From Streptomyces roseochromogenus subsp. oscitans DS 12.976 (GTDB taxonomy: Bacteria; Actinomycetota; Actinomycetes; Streptomycetales; Streptomycetaceae): a stretch of DNA of 64,000 nucleotides. The DNA lies in the NCBI RefSeq assembly GCF_000497445.1, contig NZ_CM002285.1:209004-273003 (forward strand). The letters are read 5' to 3'. Under the pieces are notes generated by a model. It did no database searches. It saw nothing but the letters and a program-made list of their open reading frames with translations, and had not been told where the DNA came from. Below, piece after piece: positions 61,955 to 64,000 of the stretch (positions are counted from its first letter, which is position 1; each line of letters opens with the position of its first letter). The position numbers were made by a program, and so were the translations under genes.

Positions 61955-64000
61955 CTACCGCGTCATCCGGTCGATCAGGCGGGCGAGTTCGGTGACGTAC
62001 GGTGGCTCGAACAGGGTTAGGTGGTCTCCTTCCAGGAGGTGGTGGGTCATCCGGGCGGGGGCACAGACACAGGACCAGGAGCGGATCGCGGTGCGCCGGA
62101 AGTCCGCATCCTGTTTGTCGGCCTGGACGAGTGCGACCGGGCCGGCGTACAGCGAGGGGCGGTAGTCTCGGGCGGCCCGCAGATGGGCGCGGTTGGTGCG
62201 CCGTCTAAGGTCCAGCCGGAGCAGCTCGGCGGCGCTCACATCCTCCTCCGCCGCTACGGGGCGCGGCTTCTCCCGCTCGTCGTCCTCGTCGGACTCCGGG
62301 AGTTGTGCGGAGAGGTAGCTCTCGACGAGGAAGACCATCTCCGCGCGCTCACCCCGCAGTTCGAGCAGCCGGGCCATTTCGAAGGCCACCAGCCCGCCCA
62401 TGGACCAGCCCAGCAGCAGATACGGACCGGTCGGCGCCACCGCGCGTACGGCCGCCAGATAGCGGGCGGCCAGCGCCTTGACGCTCCGGTCCTCGTGGTC
62501 GGCACCGTCCGCCGATGTCTGGAGGGCGTACAGCGGGCCGCGCAGCTCGGGGCAGGCGGCGAGATGGCGGAAGCCGGTGGCCTCGCCGCCTGCCGGGTGG
62601 ACGCAGAACAGCGGAGTGCCCTCGCCCTGTGGCCTCAGTGCCACGATGTCGTCCGGAAGGGCGTGCGGGACGGCGTCGCGCGCCTTGAGCAGCCGGGCCA
62701 GGTGCTTCGGCGTGGCCGCCCGTCCGGGCCGCCGCACCTCACGACCCGGCCCCGGCCCCGCCTCGGGTTCTGAGAAGAGCACGGGGACCGGGAGCTCGGC
62801 GTGGAACTCCCCGTTCAGCCGTGCGATCAGCCGTACGGCCAGCAGGGAGTGACCGCCGAGCGTGAAGAAGTCCTCGTCCGCGCCGACGGGGGCGACGCCG
62901 AGCAGCTCCTCGAAGACCCGGGCCACGGCGGCCTCCACCGGGTCGGCCGGCGATGTGCCGGCACCGCCCGCCGACGAGACCGGGGACCCGGTGCCGTCGG
63001 CCTGGACGAGGGATCGCACCGCGGCCTGGTCCACCTTGCCGTTCGAAGTGAGGGGTATCGCCTCGGTCCTGGCATACGTGGTCGGCACCAGTTGGGCCGG
63101 CAGCCGCTCGGCCAGGTGGGCGCGCAGGGCCTGCGTCGTCGTGGTGTGGACGTCGTCGGCGACGACACAGGCGGCCAGGTGGTCGCCGTACTCCTCGTCC
63201 GCGACCAGGACGACGGCGGCGTCCCGCACACCAGGGTGCCGCAGCAGCGCGGCCCGGATCTCCTCGGGCTCCGCCCGTACCCCGTTGACCTTGATCTGGT
63301 CGTCCACCCGCCCCAGGTACCGGATCAGGCCGTCCGGGCCGACGCAGGCGAGGTCGCCCGAGCGATACAGACGGCGGCCGGGTTCCGGTGAGAAGGGATG
63401 CGGTACGAACCGTTCGGCGGTGGCGGCTGGGGCGCCCAGATATCCGCGGGCGAGGCTCGTGCCGCCGATGTAGATCTCACCCGGCACGCCCACCGGCACG
63501 GGGGTGAGGTCCTCGTTCAGGACGAGGACCTCGGCGTGGTCCATGGGGCGACCGATAGGGACGGGGCCGGGGCCGTCGTGGGCGCCCACCTCGTGCACGC
63601 ACACGCCGACGGCGGTCTCGGTCGGCCCGTACTCGTTGAAGATCCTCGTCCCCGGTGCGTACGTCGTCCAGGTGTCGATCGCACTCCTGTCGAGGGCCTC
63701 GCCGCCGAGGACGAGGGAGCCGGTGGTGCCGGTGAAGTCCCGTGGTTCCACGGACTGGTTGACGACCTTCAGGTGCGACGGGGTCAGCTTGAGCAGATCC
63801 AGGCCGGTCCGGTCGGCCAGGTCCGCGGAGAGGGCGAGGGCGTCCCGCCAGGCGGGGTCGAGGAGGACGGGACGACCTGTGATCAGCGGCAGGAACAGAC
63901 TCGTCACGGTGAGGTCGAAGCCGATCGAGGAGTGCGCCATCGCTCCGCCCTCGCCGCCCCGGCCGTCCGCGCCGTCGCCCTGGTTGTCGCCCTCTCCGTC
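61955..64000 (-). CDS. Nonribosomal peptide synthetase, C-terminal A-PCP-TE part, runs off the right edge
   Basis: About 680 residues are visible and the frame is open at 64000. The adenylation domain begins in mid-domain near motif A4 (SSIGFDLTVTSLF) and has A5 (NEYGPTETAVG), A7 (YRSGDLACVGPDG), A8 (GRVDDQIKVNGVR) and A10 (PLTSNGKVDQ). A peptidyl carrier follows (FFTLGGHSLLAVRL), with Ser as the phosphopantetheine site. The thioesterase has GWSMGG and a C-terminal GDHLTLFEPP. The TE makes this the terminal module. The substrate cannot be predicted because the A3-A4 pocket is only partly present. Confidence 0.9.
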   Translation of the reverse strand, partial: DGEGDNQGDGADGRGGEGGAMAHSSIGFDLTVTSLFLPLITGRPVLLDPAWRDALALSADLADRTGLDLLKLTPSHLKVVNQSVEPRDFTGTTGSLVLGGEALDRSAIDTWTTYAPGTRIFNEYGPTETAVGVCVHEVGAHDGPGPVPIGRPMDHAEVLVLNEDLTPVPVGVPGEIYIGGTSLARGYLGAPAATAERFVPHPFSPEPGRRLYRSGDLACVGPDGLIRYLGRVDDQIKVNGVRAEPEEIRAALLRHPGVRDAAVVLVADEEYGDHLAACVVADDVHTTTTQALRAHLAERLPAQLVPTTYARTEAIPLTSNGKVDQAAVRSLVQADGTGSPVSSAGGAGTSPADPVEAAVARVFEELLGVAPVGADEDFFTLGGHSLLAVRLIARLNGEFHAELPVPVLFSEPEAGPGPGREVRRPGRAATPKHLARLLKARDAVPHALPDDIVALRPQGEGTPLFCVHPAGGEATGFRHLAACPELRGPLYALQTSADGADHEDRSVKALAARYLAAVRAVAPTGPYLLLGWSMGGLVAFEMARLLELRGERAEMVFLVESYLSAQLPESDEDDEREKPRPVAAEEDVSAAELLRLDLRRRTNRAHLRAARDYRPSLYAGPVALVQADKQDADFRRTAIRSWSCVCAPARMTHHLLEGDHLTLFEPPYVTELARLIDRMTR

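Overview
The window is high-GC actinobacterial DNA, most likely from a Streptomyces. GC-rich third codon positions, GTG and TTG starts, overlapping ATGA/GTGA/TGATG gene junctions, and a hairpin repeat common in Streptomyces intergenic DNA all point that way. I see no rRNA or tRNA gene and no CRISPR array.

Region 1 (1-6760, minus strand) holds the end of a GTPase/chaperone conflict-type locus: a short protein with a C-terminal RHIM/BASS-like amyloid motif, a GrpE-like exchange factor, an Hsp70 without its lid, an FN3-repeat protein, a zinc-ribbon TRAFAC GTPase and the start of a GAP1 protein. Positions 6850-7930 are a graveyard of gene pieces: a frameshifted thymidine kinase end, a FemX-type fragment and an IS5-like scar.

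Region 2 (7933-50810) is a large steroid-catabolic locus. Its A/B-ring half contains a 3alpha/20beta-HSD-like SDR, an LLM monooxygenase-SDR-esterase operon, kstD and two further KstD-family flavoproteins, hsaADCB, a second HsaA, fadD3, an IclR regulator, kshB and kshA, and hsaF, hsaG and hsaE. Its C/D-ring half (34764-49604) is laid out like the mycobacterial KstR2 regulon: Rv3548c- and Rv3549c-like SDRs, echA20, ipdA, ipdB, ipdC, fadA6, kstR2, ipdF, fadE30, fadE31, fadE32 and fadE33. Together these could take a 3-ketosteroid nucleus through 9alpha-hydroxylation, 1,2-dehydrogenation, meta-cleavage, formation and CoA activation of HIP, and opening of rings C and D. No sterol-uptake (mce4) or beta-oxidative side-chain genes are present. 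The LLM monooxygenase, the esterase and a second flavin reductase suggest another way of removing a short C21-type side chain (inference).

Three operator families tie region 2 together: six TTCCCR-N5-YGGGAA palindromes, a TRTTYC-N5-GRAATA family that is tandem and identically spaced at two promoters 40 kb apart, and two KstR2-type boxes in the divergent promoters of the C/D-ring operons.

Region 3 (52640-58067, plus strand) is a compact RiPP-type operon: a promoter, a 24-residue acidic candidate precursor, an HExxH peptide-modification protein, a YcaO, a methyltransferase, a P450 with an atypical I helix, and an aldo/keto reductase. A divergent GT4 glycosyltransferase lies upstream. I do not recognise this combination, and it is the best candidate here for an undescribed system.

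Region 4 (58068-64000) has integrase, IstB and IS630 remnants around a TetR/SDR pair with tandem operators. It ends with the last part (A-PCP-TE) of a nonribosomal peptide synthetase that runs off the right edge.
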